Source: Frigoribacterium sp. MEB024
GTDB taxonomy: Bacteria; Actinomycetota; Actinomycetes; Actinomycetales; Microbacteriaceae
Assembly: GCF_000878135.1 (NCBI RefSeq)
Contig: NZ_JXQZ01000018.1
Location: 1 to 59,340 of the forward strand
DNA: 59,340 nucleotides
Reading direction: 5' to 3'
Part shown: positions 43,736 to 52,317 of the stretch, in pieces
Numbering within the stretch: the stretch's first letter is position 1
Layout of the letters: the number at the start of each line of letters is the position of its first letter
Notes under the pieces: model-generated
What the model saw: only the letters and a program-made list of their open reading frames with translations
What the model was told of the DNA's origin: nothing
Database searches by the model: none
Translations under genes and position numbers: made by a program

Positions 43736-44802
43736 CGCACCCTCTCGAGGACGTCCTGGACGACCGGCGTCAACGCCTCGCGCAACGACTCGGGCACCTC
43801 GGCCCGGTCGAGCACGTCGAGCGCACGGCGGGCGTGCTGCTCGACGAGTCCCTCGGCGAAGGAGCGGGCGCCGCAGACCTCGAGGCGACCACGGACGTGC
43901 TCGGCCTCGGCCTCGCTGAGGTCGGCCTTGCCGATGAACGGCTGGATCGTGAACCACTCGTCGGTGGTCGCGGCGTGGGCGACGAGCACCGTGCGCTTGC
44001 CCTCACGCAGATCGCCGCGTGTGGTCTTGCCGGTCGCCTCTTCGGTGCCGAAGACGCCGAGCAGGTCGTCCACCACCTGGTACGCGACCCCGACCTCGCG
44101 GCCGAAGTCGCCGACCGCCGTGACGACGGCCTCGCCCGCACCGGCCAGGACGGCGCCCGCCTGCAGCGGTGCCTCGAACGAGTAGACGGCCGTCTTGGCG
44201 CGCTCCATCTCGAGGATCTCGTCGACGGTCGGCAGGTCGGCGGACAGCGAGAACTCGACGTCGACCATCTCTCCGCCCGCGCTGACGAAGATCGCCTCGT
44301 CGAGCAGGTCGAGCAAACGCGTGCGGACGTGGTCCTGGCAACCGATGCCGAGCAGCATGCGGCTGGCCCCGGTCAGGGCGAGGTCGCCGGCGATCACGGC
44401 GGCCGACATGCCCCGGTGCTCTGCCGCGGGGGTCGGGATGCCCGCCGTCGTCGCGGTGTCGCGATAGCTGCCCGAGACGTTGGGGATGCCGCGCCGCGAG
44501 AAGTCGCGGTCGATGACGTCGTCGTGGACGATCAGGGCCGTGTGCAGCAACTCGAAGGCCGCACCGACCCGGGCCACGGCCTCGTCGTCGGTGCCCCCGA
44601 GGGCGTCGTAGGCCGTGAAGACCATGCGGGGCCGGAAACGCTTCCCCCCGGCGCTGTTGCGCTCGAGCACCGACCACAGGTCGACGTATCGCCAGCCCAC
44701 CGACTCGGCGCGGCGCTTGGCCAGCGCGAAGAAGTCGTCGAGGACGGCGTCGACACGATCGTGTCTCGCCCGCGTGCCTGCGTGCAGGTGATCACCGTCC
44801 AC
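43732..44802 (-). CDS. crtE: Geranylgeranyl diphosphate synthase
   Basis: 356 aa polyprenyl synthase. The first Asp motif [13 protein letters not shown] and the second [12 protein letters not shown] are both present, with [10 protein letters not shown] and [18 protein letters not shown] 44802 lies 6 bases after TAGTCT on the minus strand, so leaderless. First gene of the crtEBIYeYfEb operon, in which every start overlaps the previous stop. Confidence 0.92.
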   Translation of the reverse strand: MDGDHLHAGTRARHDRVDAVLDDFFALAKRRAESVGWRYVDLWSVLERNSAGGKRFRPRMVFTAYDALGGTDDEAVARVGAAFELLHTALIVHDDVIDRDFSRRGIPNVSGSYRDTATTAGIPTPAAEHRGMSAAVIAGDLALTGASRMLLGIGCQDHVRTRLLDLLDEAIFVSAGGEMVDVEFSLSADLPTVDEILEMERAKTAVYSFEAPLQAGAVLAGAGEAVVTAVGDFGREVGVAYQVVDDLLGVFGTEEATGKTTRGDLREGKRTVLVAHAATTDEWFTIQPFIGKADLSEAEAEHVRGRLEVCGARSFAEGLVEQHARRALDVLDRAEVPESLREALTPVVQDVLERVR

Positions 44803-44820
44803 CAGGGCAGACTACCTCTC
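44803..44820. promoter_or_regulatory. Bidirectional promoter with overlapping -10 boxes, crtE and idi
   Basis: The 18 bases between the two start codons hold TAGTCT on the minus strand (44814-44809, 6 bases before GTG) and CAGACT on the plus strand (44808-44813, 7 bases before ATG). The boxes share five base pairs. Both genes would be leaderless from one symmetric element. Confidence 0.55.
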
Positions 44821-45390
44821 ATGACCCGTGAGATCTCGACGCATCCCCAGCCGACGTCCGGTGACCGCCCCGGCGCGCACGACGAGCTCGTGGTGCTGCT
44901 CGACGACGAGGGCACGCCCATCGGCACGACCGCGAAGGCGACCGTGCACACCGCCACGACGCCGTTGCACCTGGCCTTCAGCTGCCACGTCACCGACGAC
45001 CTCGGCCGCGTCCTCGTCACCCGTCGCGCCCTGTCGAAGAAGACCTGGCCCGGCGTCTGGACCAATTCGTTCTGCGGCCACCCCGCCCCCGGCGAGACGC
45101 CGGCCGAGGCGCTGATGCGGCGCGCCCACCAAGAGCTCGGCATGGAGGTCCGCGACGTCGAGGTGATCCTGCCCGAGTTCCGGTACCTCGCCACCGACGC
45201 CTCGGGCGTGGTCGAGAACGAGATCTGCCCGGTCTTCACGGCCCGCGCCGTGGGCCTGCCCGACCCCTCGCCCGACGAGGTCGCCGAATGGGCCTGGGTC
45301 GAGCCCGCCGAGCTGCGCGACGCGGTCGCGGCCGCGCCGTTCGCGTTCTCGCCCTGGTTGGGCTGGCAGCTGGCCGCCTGGCCCGCCTGA
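44821..45390 (+). CDS. idi: Isopentenyl-diphosphate delta-isomerase, type I
   Basis: 189 aa. The catalytic Cys85 lies in TNSFCGHP, the Nudix-like EALMRRAHQELGM follows, and the second catalytic Glu lies in VVENEICPVF (134). It balances IPP and DMAPP for crtE. It is divergent from crtE across an 18-base gap. Followed by an 8-bp hairpin. Confidence 0.93.
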   Translation: MTREISTHPQPTSGDRPGAHDELVVLLDDEGTPIGTTAKATVHTATTPLHLAFSCHVTDDLGRVLVTRRALSKKTWPGVWTNSFCGHPAPGETPAEALMRRAHQELGMEVRDVEVILPEFRYLATDASGVVENEICPVFTARAVGLPDPSPDEVAEWAWVEPAELRDAVAAAPFAFSPWLGWQLAAWPA

Positions 45391-45420
45391 GAGCACCGAA
45401 CCTTCAACGGTAGCCCCCGC

Positions 45421-45443
45421 CGAGGGGCCTGACAAGCCCCTCG
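45421..45443 (+). terminator. Hairpin terminator after idi
   Basis: CGAGGGGC at 45421-45428 pairs with 45436-45443 around a 7-base loop. Confidence 0.6.
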
Positions 45444-45463
45444 CGAACGGCCTCGCGCACTCG

Positions 45464-45469
45464 TATCGT
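45464..45469 (+). promoter_or_regulatory. -10 box of the small ORF at 45519
   Basis: TATCGT, about 50 bases before GTG 45519, fits the TANNNT boxes of the window but leaves a normal leader. Confidence 0.4.
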
Positions 45470-45518
45470 GGCGATCGAGGGACCGGATGCGACGTCCGGC
45501 CCGCGACGGGAGGCGACC

Positions 45519-45716
45519 GTGGGTTCCACCTACACGAGGGACGCGACGACGTCCCCGGTCGCGATCCACCCCTACCCCAAGCACCAGTCCCGAGCGGTCG
45601 GGGACCGCGACCACTCCTCGGCGACCCGGGAGGCGGGGGCCGCGTCGGGCGACGCACGTCCCGTCCGCTACGCGGACTTCTTCGGGGACGACGAAGGCGC
45701 GAGCCGGTCCGCCTGA
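45519..45716 (+). CDS. Small hydrophilic protein, unknown
   Basis: 65 aa: GSTYTRDATTSPVAIHPYP near the N-terminus and RPVRYADFFGDDEGASRSA at the end. GGGAGG lies 5 bases before GTG 45519, which favours this start over an in-frame GTG at 45468. No membrane segment or motif. An intergenic 9-mer copy follows at 45724. I do not recognise the family. Confidence 0.5.
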   Translation: MGSTYTRDATTSPVAIHPYPKHQSRAVGDRDHSSATREAGAASGDARPVRYADFFGDDEGASRSA

Positions 45717-45756
45717 CCCGGCCCGCGCCTCCTGCGCTCTCCGTGCTCGACGCGGC

Positions 45757-46899
45757 CTAGCGCGGACGCATGGCGTACGCCGCGGGGCAGTCGAACGGGT
45801 CGCGGGCCGAGAGGCCGACGCGGTTGAGGTACCGGATCACGATCGCGTACGACTTGCCGATCGTCGTCTCGGTGTAGGGGATGCCGTGCTCGGCGCAGTG
45901 CGCCTTCACCAGGGCGCTGGCCGCGCGCAGGTTCGGACGCGCCATGCTCGGGAACAGGTGGTGCTCGATCTGGTAGTTCAGCCCGCCCATGAAGGCCGTC
46001 GAGTGCCGGCCCGTGATGTTGCGCGAGGTGAGCACCTGCTTGCTCAGGAAGTCGACCTTCGCACCCTCGGGGATGATCGGCATGCCCTTGTGGTTCGGGG
46101 CGAAGGACGATCCCATGTAGAGGCCGAAGACGGCCATCTGCACGCCGATGAAGGCGAAGGCCATGCCGAGCGGCAGGAACCAGAAGACGACGCCGAAGTA
46201 GGCGACGAGTCGCACGGCGATCAGCGTGATCTCGAGCGCGCGGCCCTCGACCTTGTCGCGGCCGAGCAGCGTGCGGAACGACGTCACGTGCAGGTTGACG
46301 CCTTCGCCGAGCAGCAGGGGGAAGAAGAAGTAGCCCTGACGACGGGTGACGAAGCCGAGCACGCCGCGCTGCTTCGCCGCGTCCTCTTCGAGGAACGAGA
46401 TCGTGTCGAACGCGATGTCGGGGTCTTTGCCCTTGGTGTTCGGGTTGGCGTGGTGGCGGCTGTGCTTGGTCATCCACCACGCGTAGCTGATGCCCACGAC
46501 GCCGGCCGCGAGGACGCGACCGACCTTGTCGTTGCGCGTGCCCGACTCGAACACCTGGCGGTGCGCGGCCTCGTGCGTGAGGAACGCGAACTGCGTGAGG
46601 ATGACGCCGAGGGCAGCGGCGATCAACAGCTGGAACCAGCTCGAGCCCAACAGGACGAACCCGGTGGCCGCGCCGCCGAGGCACGCGACGAGGACGACGA
46701 AGACCGTGACGTAGAAGCCGGTGCGGCGCTGCAGCAGACCCGCCTCGCGCACGGACTTGAGCAGGCTCGAGTAGGTGCTGGTCGGCTTGCCGACCTGACC
46801 CGCGACGGTGGGTCGGAACCCGGCGGGCGCGGCACCTGCCGGCGCGTGGACGATGCGCGGGTACGAGGTTCGGGGGGTCGTGGGGACGGTGGCGGTCAT
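45757..46899 (-). CDS. Membrane fatty acid desaturase
   Basis: 380 aa. Three His boxes are seen: HEAAH at 109-113, HSRHH at 146-150 and QIEHH at 310-314, which bind the di-iron site. Membrane segments flank them. It resembles DesA3/linoleoyl-type acyl-lipid or acyl-CoA desaturases. The QxxHH form is typical of front-end or omega desaturases. ATG 46899 has GGGAG upstream. A -10 on the minus strand could be TACGTT (46972-46967). Confidence 0.9.
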   Translation of the reverse strand: MTATVPTTPRTSYPRIVHAPAGAAPAGFRPTVAGQVGKPTSTYSSLLKSVREAGLLQRRTGFYVTVFVVLVACLGGAATGFVLLGSSWFQLLIAAALGVILTQFAFLTHEAAHRQVFESGTRNDKVGRVLAAGVVGISYAWWMTKHSRHHANPNTKGKDPDIAFDTISFLEEDAAKQRGVLGFVTRRQGYFFFPLLLGEGVNLHVTSFRTLLGRDKVEGRALEITLIAVRLVAYFGVVFWFLPLGMAFAFIGVQMAVFGLYMGSSFAPNHKGMPIIPEGAKVDFLSKQVLTSRNITGRHSTAFMGGLNYQIEHHLFPSMARPNLRAASALVKAHCAEHGIPYTETTIGKSYAIVIRYLNRVGLSARDPFDCPAAYAMRPR

Positions 46900-47035
46900 C
46901 GGGCTCCCGCGGCTGGTCGACTTCTCAGCCGGGTGGATGGGCCGGAGGCGGCCCGAAGATGCTGCGAACGTAACGGCGTGGGCTGGGAAGGTGTCGGGAG
47001 ATCGCCGTGTCGTGACGCGCTTGCCCTCACTCGCA

Positions 47036-47063
47036 TGTCACACGTAACCTGTCACACGTGACA
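47036..47063 (+). promoter_or_regulatory. Promoter with TGTCACACGT direct repeats and palindrome
   Basis: TGTCACACGT occurs at 47036-47045 and 47050-47059, and the second copy is part of TGTCAC-AC-GTGACA (47050-47063). The -10 box TAACCT (47045-47050) lies between them, 7 bases before GTG 47058. A regulator bound here would block a leaderless promoter directly. Confidence 0.55.
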
Positions 47064-47741
47064 GCCAGTTTCGTCGAGCGTCTCAGCGGGGTGGTCCACG
47101 ACCTCGAGCAGGTGCCCTACCGCACGGGCGAGCGCGACGCCCGACAGGGGCACGGGCTGCGGCACCGCGCCCTCGAGGCCGCGGCCTCGGCCGCACCGGT
47201 ACGCGAGATCGAGATCTCGGGGCTCGAGGTGCTCGTCGAGACCTGGCCCGACGCCAAGGACGGCCACGGCTCGTGGGTCACGGGGGGCACCGTCGTCGGC
47301 ACCGGGCCGCGGCCCGCCTCGGTCGTGGCGGGCTACGTCGACCTGCTCTTCATGAGCACCGCGGGCGTCCGGCGCACGTACTACCGACTGCTCACCGTCG
47401 ACGACCCCGACCCCGACGTCGCGACGGCCCGCCTGATCGAGTGCGTCAAAGAGGTCGGACCCGACTGGCGATCCACCTGGGCCGACACGACGACCGCCTA
47501 CACCCGGGTCAGCCGCCTGCCGGCCGGCGTGCTGATCGCGGACCAGCTGCACACGGCCGAGGGGCTGGCCTCCACCCGACGCGTGATGGACGGCGTGCTC
47601 ACCGGGTTGTCGCTCGAGTCCGAGGGGGTGCTGCGGGTGACGCCCTCCGGCATGGCCCGTCAACTCACGACGCTCAGGGGCCGCGGCTGGCCACTGACCT
47701 TCGGCACCGCCCGCCGCCTGGCGTTCAGGAGCGCGCGGTAA
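47058..47741 (+). CDS. Conserved-looking protein of unknown function
   Basis: 227 aa, soluble. It contains LEVLVETWPDAKDGHGSWVTGG, AGVRRTYYRLLTVDDPDPDV and RLIECVKEVGPDWRSTWAD. No signal peptide or membrane segment. Base composition and codon pattern match neighbours, so it is a real gene. I do not recognise a family. Divergent from the desaturase gene; GTG 47058 set by the leaderless promoter. Confidence 0.7.
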   Translation: MTASFVERLSGVVHDLEQVPYRTGERDARQGHGLRHRALEAAASAAPVREIEISGLEVLVETWPDAKDGHGSWVTGGTVVGTGPRPASVVAGYVDLLFMSTAGVRRTYYRLLTVDDPDPDVATARLIECVKEVGPDWRSTWADTTTAYTRVSRLPAGVLIADQLHTAEGLASTRRVMDGVLTGLSLESEGVLRVTPSGMARQLTTLRGRGWPLTFGTARRLAFRSAR

Positions 47742-47744
47742 ACT
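47739..47744 (+). promoter_or_regulatory. -10 box for the membrane protein pair
   Basis: TAAACT at 47739-47744 overlaps the stop codon of the previous gene and would give a 25-base leader holding GAAAGAGG before GTG 47776. Confidence 0.5.
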
Positions 47745-47775
47745 CGGCGGGTCCCCCACCCGTGAAAGAGGTCTC

Positions 47776-48474
47776 GTGACGCCTGCGCACCACGACTCCG
47801 GCGCGACCGCCCCCGTGGCGTCGCCCGACCCCTCGGACCGGGGCGTCGACCCCTCGCCCTCCGCGTACTGGCCCGTGCCCGTGTTGCGTGCCGTCCCCGC
47901 CCTCGCGGCCGCCGCCGCGATCACCTTCACCCCCGATCACTCACCGCAGGTCGGCCTGCTCGCCTTCGGGTCGTCGGCGGTCGTCGGCGGCGTCGTGCTC
48001 GCCGCGGGCTCGGCCCTGCGCCTGTCCGACCGATCGAGCCGCACCATCGCCGTGCTCCAGGGTGTCGTCGGTGCCGTGATCGGCGCTCTCTGCCTCGTCT
48101 TCTCGCACGGGCAGCTGCCCGTGCTGGTCGCCTTCGTCACGGCCTGGGCCGTGCTGACGGGCGTCCTCGAACTGCTGACCGGCCTGCGCCGTCGTCGTCG
48201 CTCGCCGCTCGCCCGTGACTGGACGACCGTCGGCGTGCTCACCCTGGCCCTGGCCGTGGTCTTCCTCGTCGTCCCGCCGGACTACAGCCAGCAGCTCGGC
48301 GGCATCGAGCAGATCGAGGGCGAACTGACGTCCTCGACCGTGCTCGTCGGCATCCTGGGCGCCTACGGCGCCCTGGTCGGCGTCTTCCTCGTGATCGCCG
48401 GCCTCTCGCTCAAATGGCAGACCGGTCACCCGGCCGCTGCCGACACCCCCGACGACAAGGCACGAACGTCATGA
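47776..48474 (+). CDS. Multi-pass membrane protein, unknown function
   Basis: 232 aa with about six membrane segments in short hairpins and an acidic, Pro-rich N-terminal tail. The layout resembles HdeD/DUF308-type acid-resistance membrane proteins, but no motif proves it. GTG 47776 has GAAAGAGG 5 bases upstream. The stop overlaps the next ATG (ATGA). Confidence 0.7.
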   Translation: MTPAHHDSGATAPVASPDPSDRGVDPSPSAYWPVPVLRAVPALAAAAAITFTPDHSPQVGLLAFGSSAVVGGVVLAAGSALRLSDRSSRTIAVLQGVVGAVIGALCLVFSHGQLPVLVAFVTAWAVLTGVLELLTGLRRRRRSPLARDWTTVGVLTLALAVVFLVVPPDYSQQLGGIEQIEGELTSSTVLVGILGAYGALVGVFLVIAGLSLKWQTGHPAAADTPDDKARTS

Positions 48475-48716
48475 CCCACCCCACCTGGCGCGACCGGTTC
48501 CGCCCCGCCGAGTTCCTCGGCCTGTCGGGGGTCTTCGCCGCCTTCGTCGGCCTCGTCGTCCTCATGACGACGCGCGACCTGCAACTCGCGCTGATCTTCC
48601 TCTGCATCGGCTTCATCGTCGCGCTCGTCACCATCGCCATGCTCGCCCTCGCGGCCAAGCCCAACGACGACGAACGCCACGAGATCGACGACGCCGACAA
48701 GCCGCGCGGCCACTGA
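48471..48716 (+). CDS. Small two-helix membrane protein, unknown
   Basis: 81 aa. Membrane helices at about 15-33 and 40-62 are followed by an acidic tail KPNDDERHEIDDADKPRGH. Overlaps the stop of the larger membrane protein gene and probably forms a unit with it. Confidence 0.7.
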   Translation: MTHPTWRDRFRPAEFLGLSGVFAAFVGLVVLMTTRDLQLALIFLCIGFIVALVTIAMLALAAKPNDDERHEIDDADKPRGH

Positions 48717-48780
48717 CGCGACGCGGATCGACTGCCGCTGCCTCTCGGCCGCTGCTCCGTCGCGCGGCGCCCTCGGGTGC

Positions 48781-48807
48781 GCGGGCCGTCCTGACGGGCC
48801 GGCCCGC
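48781..48807. terminator. Hairpin between the converging small membrane gene and purB
   Basis: GCGGGCC at 48781-48787 pairs with GGCCCGC at 48801-48807. A degenerate copy of the dispersed 9-mer (gcacctcctg) follows. Confidence 0.5.
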
Positions 48808-48818
48808 ACCTCCTGGGG

Positions 48819-50201
48819 TCAGGCCAGGTGGTCGACCAGCTGCGACGCGATGCCCGTGTAGGTCGCCGGGGTCAGCGCCACGAGGCGCTGCTTCGCCTCG
48901 TCGGAGACGTCGAGGCCCTCGACGAACGCGACCAGTTCGGCCTGCCCGACGCGCTTGCCGCGGGTGAGCTCTTTGAGCATGGCGTACGGGTCGTCGATCG
49001 ACGAGCGTCCGGCGACGACCTCGGCACGGATCACCGTCTGGATGGCCTCGCCGAGGACCTCCCAGTTGGAGTCGAGGTCGGACTCGAGCGTCACGGTGCC
49101 GACGGCGATCTCGCCGAGGCCACGGCGCAGGTTGTCGAGCGCGAGCATCGAGTGACCGAAGGCGACCCCGATGTTGCGCTGGGCCGACGAGTCCGTGAGG
49201 TCGCGCTGCTGGCGACTGGTGACCAGGGTCGAGGCCAGCGAGTCGAAGAGTGCCGACGAGATCTCGAGGTTGGCCTCGGCGTTCTCGAAGCGGATCGGGT
49301 TGATCTTATGCGGCATGGTCGACGACCCGGTCGCCCCCGCCTGCGGGATCTGCGTGAAGTAGCCCATCGAGATGTACGACCACACGTCGGTGGCGAGGTT
49401 GTGCAGCACGCGGTTGGCGTGGGCGACGCGCGAGTAGAGCTCTGCCTGCCAGTCGTGCGACTCGATCTGTGTCGTCAGCGGGTTGAAGGTCAGCCCGAGG
49501 GCGTCCTCGACGAAGGCGCGGGCCGTCGCGGGCCAGTCCAGCCCGGGGTCGGCGACGACGTGGGCCGAGAAGGTGCCGGTCGCCCCGCTGAACTTGCCGA
49601 GGAACTCGGTGCCGACGATCTGCGAGCGCAGTCGCTGGAGGCGGTGCGCGAAGACGGCGAACTCTTTTCCGACCGTGGTCGGCGTCGCCGGTTGCCCGTG
49701 GGTGTGCGCGAGCATCGGCACGTCGCGCGCGTCGGTGGCCCAGGTGGTGAGGGCGGCGAGGACGGCGTCGAAGGCCGGCAGCCAGACGTCGAACAGGGCC
49801 GCCTTGACGGTGACCGCGTACGAGAGGTTGTTGATGTCCTCGCTGGTGCAGGCGAAGTGGGTGAGTTCGGCGATCTCGTCGAGCCCGAGCTCGGCCAGAC
49901 GGGCCCGGACGAAGTACTCGACCGCCTTGACGTCGTGCCGGGTCGTCGCCTCGAGGCCGGCGAGCTCGTCGATCGCGGCCTGGCCGAAGTCGGTGACGAC
50001 GGCCCGCAGTGCCCGCTTCTGCTCGTCGTCGAGCGGGGCAGAGCCGAACGCGCGGCGGTCGGTCTGGGCGATGAGCCACTCGACCTCGACGTGCACGCGG
50101 GCCCGGTTCAGCCCCGCCTCGCTGAGGTGGTCGCCCAGCGTGCCGACCGACGAGCGGTAGCGGCCGTCGAGCGGGCTGAGGGGCTGAGGAGGCAACGTCA
50201 T
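48819..50201 (-). CDS. purB: Adenylosuccinate lyase
   Basis: 460 aa. The fumarase-superfamily signature GSSTMPHKINPIRFENAEAN and the phrases SLLDGRY-like SPLDGRYRSS at the N-terminus, TSEDINNLSYA and HTHGQPATPTTVGKE are all seen. It acts in purine synthesis, on SAICAR and adenylosuccinate. The long, E. coli-like form with SPLDGRY is used. ATG 50201 has AAGGGA upstream and overlaps the phosphatase stop (ATGA). Confidence 0.94.
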   Translation of the reverse strand: MTLPPQPLSPLDGRYRSSVGTLGDHLSEAGLNRARVHVEVEWLIAQTDRRAFGSAPLDDEQKRALRAVVTDFGQAAIDELAGLEATTRHDVKAVEYFVRARLAELGLDEIAELTHFACTSEDINNLSYAVTVKAALFDVWLPAFDAVLAALTTWATDARDVPMLAHTHGQPATPTTVGKEFAVFAHRLQRLRSQIVGTEFLGKFSGATGTFSAHVVADPGLDWPATARAFVEDALGLTFNPLTTQIESHDWQAELYSRVAHANRVLHNLATDVWSYISMGYFTQIPQAGATGSSTMPHKINPIRFENAEANLEISSALFDSLASTLVTSRQQRDLTDSSAQRNIGVAFGHSMLALDNLRRGLGEIAVGTVTLESDLDSNWEVLGEAIQTVIRAEVVAGRSSIDDPYAMLKELTRGKRVGQAELVAFVEGLDVSDEAKQRLVALTPATYTGIASQLVDHLA

Positions 50202-50704
50202 GACTGTCCCTTGCGGAGTGCGGGTTCGATCTGGCGGAAGAGGGCCGAGCAGGCGCGCTCGACCATGTCGAGCACCTCGTCGAAGAGTCCTGCGTCGGAG
50301 TAGTACGGGTCGGGGACGTCGAGACCGCCGCCCGTCGGCGCCGCGTCGGGAGCGAAGGTGAGCAGCAGCTGCACCTTCGAGCGGTCGGCGTCGTCGCCTG
50401 CCCAGGCCCGGAGGATGCGTTCTTGGCCGCGATCGAACGCCACCACGAGGTCGTAGCGCGCGAAGTCGTCGGCCTCGAACTGTTTCGCCCGGTGCCGGGA
50501 ACCATCGTAGCCGCGGCGTTCCAGGGCCTCGACGGTGCGGGGATCGGCCCCCTCGCCGACGTGCCAGTCGCCGGTGCCCGCGCTCGTGACCTCGACCCGG
50601 TCGCCGAGGCCCGCGTCGTCGGCGAGCGAGCGCAGCACCGTCTCGGCCATGGGCGAACGACAGATGTTGCCCGTGCAGACGAAGCAGATGCGGAACCGGT
50701 TCAC
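50198..50704 (-). CDS. Low-molecular-weight protein tyrosine phosphatase
   Basis: 168 aa. The P-loop VCTGNICRS at 9-17 has the CX5R form, and the general acid lies in DVPDPYYSDAG. Such enzymes often counter BY-kinases in capsule control. One BY-kinase lies 47 kb away, but this gene is in a purB unit and may have other targets. GTG 50704 overlaps the stop of the upstream holin-type gene (GTGA). Confidence 0.9.
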   Translation of the reverse strand: MNRFRICFVCTGNICRSPMAETVLRSLADDAGLGDRVEVTSAGTGDWHVGEGADPRTVEALERRGYDGSRHRAKQFEADDFARYDLVVAFDRGQERILRAWAGDDADRSKVQLLLTFAPDAAPTGGGLDVPDPYYSDAGLFDEVLDMVERACSALFRQIEPALRKGQS

Positions 50705-51108
50705 CGCTTCCGGTCACCCCGCCCGACCACGGGACGGACGACGACGCCGATGGCCCAGGCGAAGACCGCGAGCACGACGGCACCGATCACGCCCCACCAG
50801 AAACCGTCGATCGTCAACCCGAAGCCGAAGAGATCCGAGATCCACGCCACGATCAGCAGCAGCAGCCCGTTCACGATCAACGCGATCAGGCCGAGCGTCA
50901 GGACGTAGAGGGGGAAGGCCACCACCCGGATCGCCGTGCCGACCACGCCGTTGACGATGCCGAAGACCAGGGCGAGCAGCAGGAAGGTCACGATCGTCTC
51001 GGGGGTGCCTCCTGCTCCGTAGGGCGTCACCGTCACCCCCGACACGAGCAGCGTGGTGAGCCACAGGGCCACCGCGTTGATGAGCAGCCTCACGACGAAT
51101 CGGGTCAT
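50701..51108 (-). CDS. Four-helix membrane protein of phage holin family 4
   Basis: 135 aa with four membrane helices. The phrases FGIVNGVVGTAIRVVAFPLYVLTLGLIALIVNGLLL match the PF04020-type proteins (mycobacterial four-TM holin family). It is a chromosomal membrane protein without phage context. ATG 51108. Confidence 0.82.
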   Translation of the reverse strand: MTRFVVRLLINAVALWLTTLLVSGVTVTPYGAGGTPETIVTFLLLALVFGIVNGVVGTAIRVVAFPLYVLTLGLIALIVNGLLLLIVAWISDLFGFGLTIDGFWWGVIGAVVLAVFAWAIGVVVRPVVGRGDRKR

Positions 51109-51204
51109 GCCCCCATCATGCCGACCTCTCCTCCACGGGCGGTAGTGCCCGACCGGATCCCCCGAGGAGGCGCGGTGCCCTGCCGCGACGCGGCCCCCGC
51201 CCCA

Positions 51205-51210
51205 TAGGCT
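51205..51210 (+). promoter_or_regulatory. Leaderless promoter -10 of the aminotransferase gene
   Basis: TAGGCT lies 6 bases before GTG 51217. The same box and spacing occur before the acetyltransferase gene at 12651. Confidence 0.6.
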
Positions 51211-51216
51211 GACCGC

Positions 51217-52287
51217 GTGACCACTCCCGTCCGACTCCGTCCCGAGATCGCCGCCCTCCCGCCCTACCGCCAGGGCAAGCAGGCGTCCCCCGACGCCTTC
51301 AAGCTGTCGTCGAACGAGAACCCGTTCGAGCCCCTCCCCTCGGTCGTCGAGGCCGTCCGTGGCGCCGTCTCGCTCAACCGCTACCCCGACGCCTCGGCGA
51401 CGGCCCTGCGGACGGCCCTCGCCACCCGGTTCGGCGTCACCGTCGACGAGGTTCACGTCGGCGCGGGGTCGGTCTCGTTGCTGGCCCAGTTCGTGCTCGC
51501 CGCGGCCTCGGTCGGCGACGAGGTCGTCTACGCCTGGCGTTCGTTCGAGGCCTACCCGGGGCTCGTCACGGTGGCCGGTGCGACGAGCGTCCAGGTGCCG
51601 TTGCGGGCCGACGGGGGCCACGACCTCGAGGCCATGGCCGCGGCCGTCACCGACCGCACCCGCGTCGTCATCATCTGCTCTCCCAACAACCCGACGGGCA
51701 CCACGGTGTCGACGAGCGAGTTCGAGTCGTTCATGGCCGCGGTGCCCGACGACGTGCTCGTGCTGCTCGACGAGGCGTACGCCGAGTTCGTCACCGACAG
51801 CACGGCCGTCGACGGCGAGACGCTCACCGAGCTGCACCCGAACCTCGTCCTGTTGCGCACCTTCTCCAAGGCGTACGGGCTGGCCGCACTCCGCGTCGGG
51901 TACGCGATCGGCGCCTCCTACCTGCTCGACGCCGCGCGGGCCACGGCCATCCCCCTCGCCGTCACCGAGCAGGGCGCGGCCGCGGCCCTCGCCTCGCTCG
52001 ACCACGCCGACGAGCTGCTCGCGCGGGTCGACCGCATCGTCCTGCTGCGCGACCAGGTGCGACGCGCCCTGATCGACCAGGGGTGGACGGTCCCCGAGGC
52101 CCAGGGCAACTTCGTCTGGCTCGCCACGGGCGAGCACACGGCCGCCGCGGCCCAGGTGTTCGCCGACCACGGGGTCGTGGTCCGGCCGTTCGCGGGCGAG
52201 GGCGTCCGCGTCACGATCGGCGAGCCGTCGTCGGTCGACAAGCTGTTGCACGCCGCCCAGCAGGTCGCCGACCTCACATCCCGGTGA
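51217..52287 (+). CDS. hisC: HisC-like (histidinol-phosphate or aromatic) aminotransferase
   Basis: 356 aa class II PLP aminotransferase. [15 protein letters not shown] is the substrate lid, [11 protein letters not shown] and DEAYAEF bind PLP, and [15 protein letters not shown] has the Schiff-base Lys218. Sequence alone does not separate HisC from the aromatic aminotransferase Pat of actinobacteria. No other his genes are nearby, and the 2-oxoacid dehydrogenase genes follow, so an aromatic or branched-chain-linked role is possible. Confidence 0.82.
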   Translation: MTTPVRLRPEIAALPPYRQGKQASPDAFKLSSNENPFEPLPSVVEAVRGAVSLNRYPDASATALRTALATRFGVTVDEVHVGAGSVSLLAQFVLAAASVGDEVVYAWRSFEAYPGLVTVAGATSVQVPLRADGGHDLEAMAAAVTDRTRVVIICSPNNPTGTTVSTSEFESFMAAVPDDVLVLLDEAYAEFVTDSTAVDGETLTELHPNLVLLRTFSKAYGLAALRVGYAIGASYLLDAARATAIPLAVTEQGAAAALASLDHADELLARVDRIVLLRDQVRRALIDQGWTVPEAQGNFVWLATGEHTAAAAQVFADHGVVVRPFAGEGVRVTIGEPSSVDKLLHAAQQVADLTSR

Positions 52288-52304
52288 CGGCATATGCCGC
52301 GGAA

Positions 52305-52310
52305 TAGATT
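52305..52310 (+). promoter_or_regulatory. Leaderless promoter -10 of the 2-oxoacid dehydrogenase operon
   Basis: TAGATT lies 7 bases before ATG 52318, and no ribosome site is present. Confidence 0.6.
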
Positions 52311-52317
52311 GGACGCC

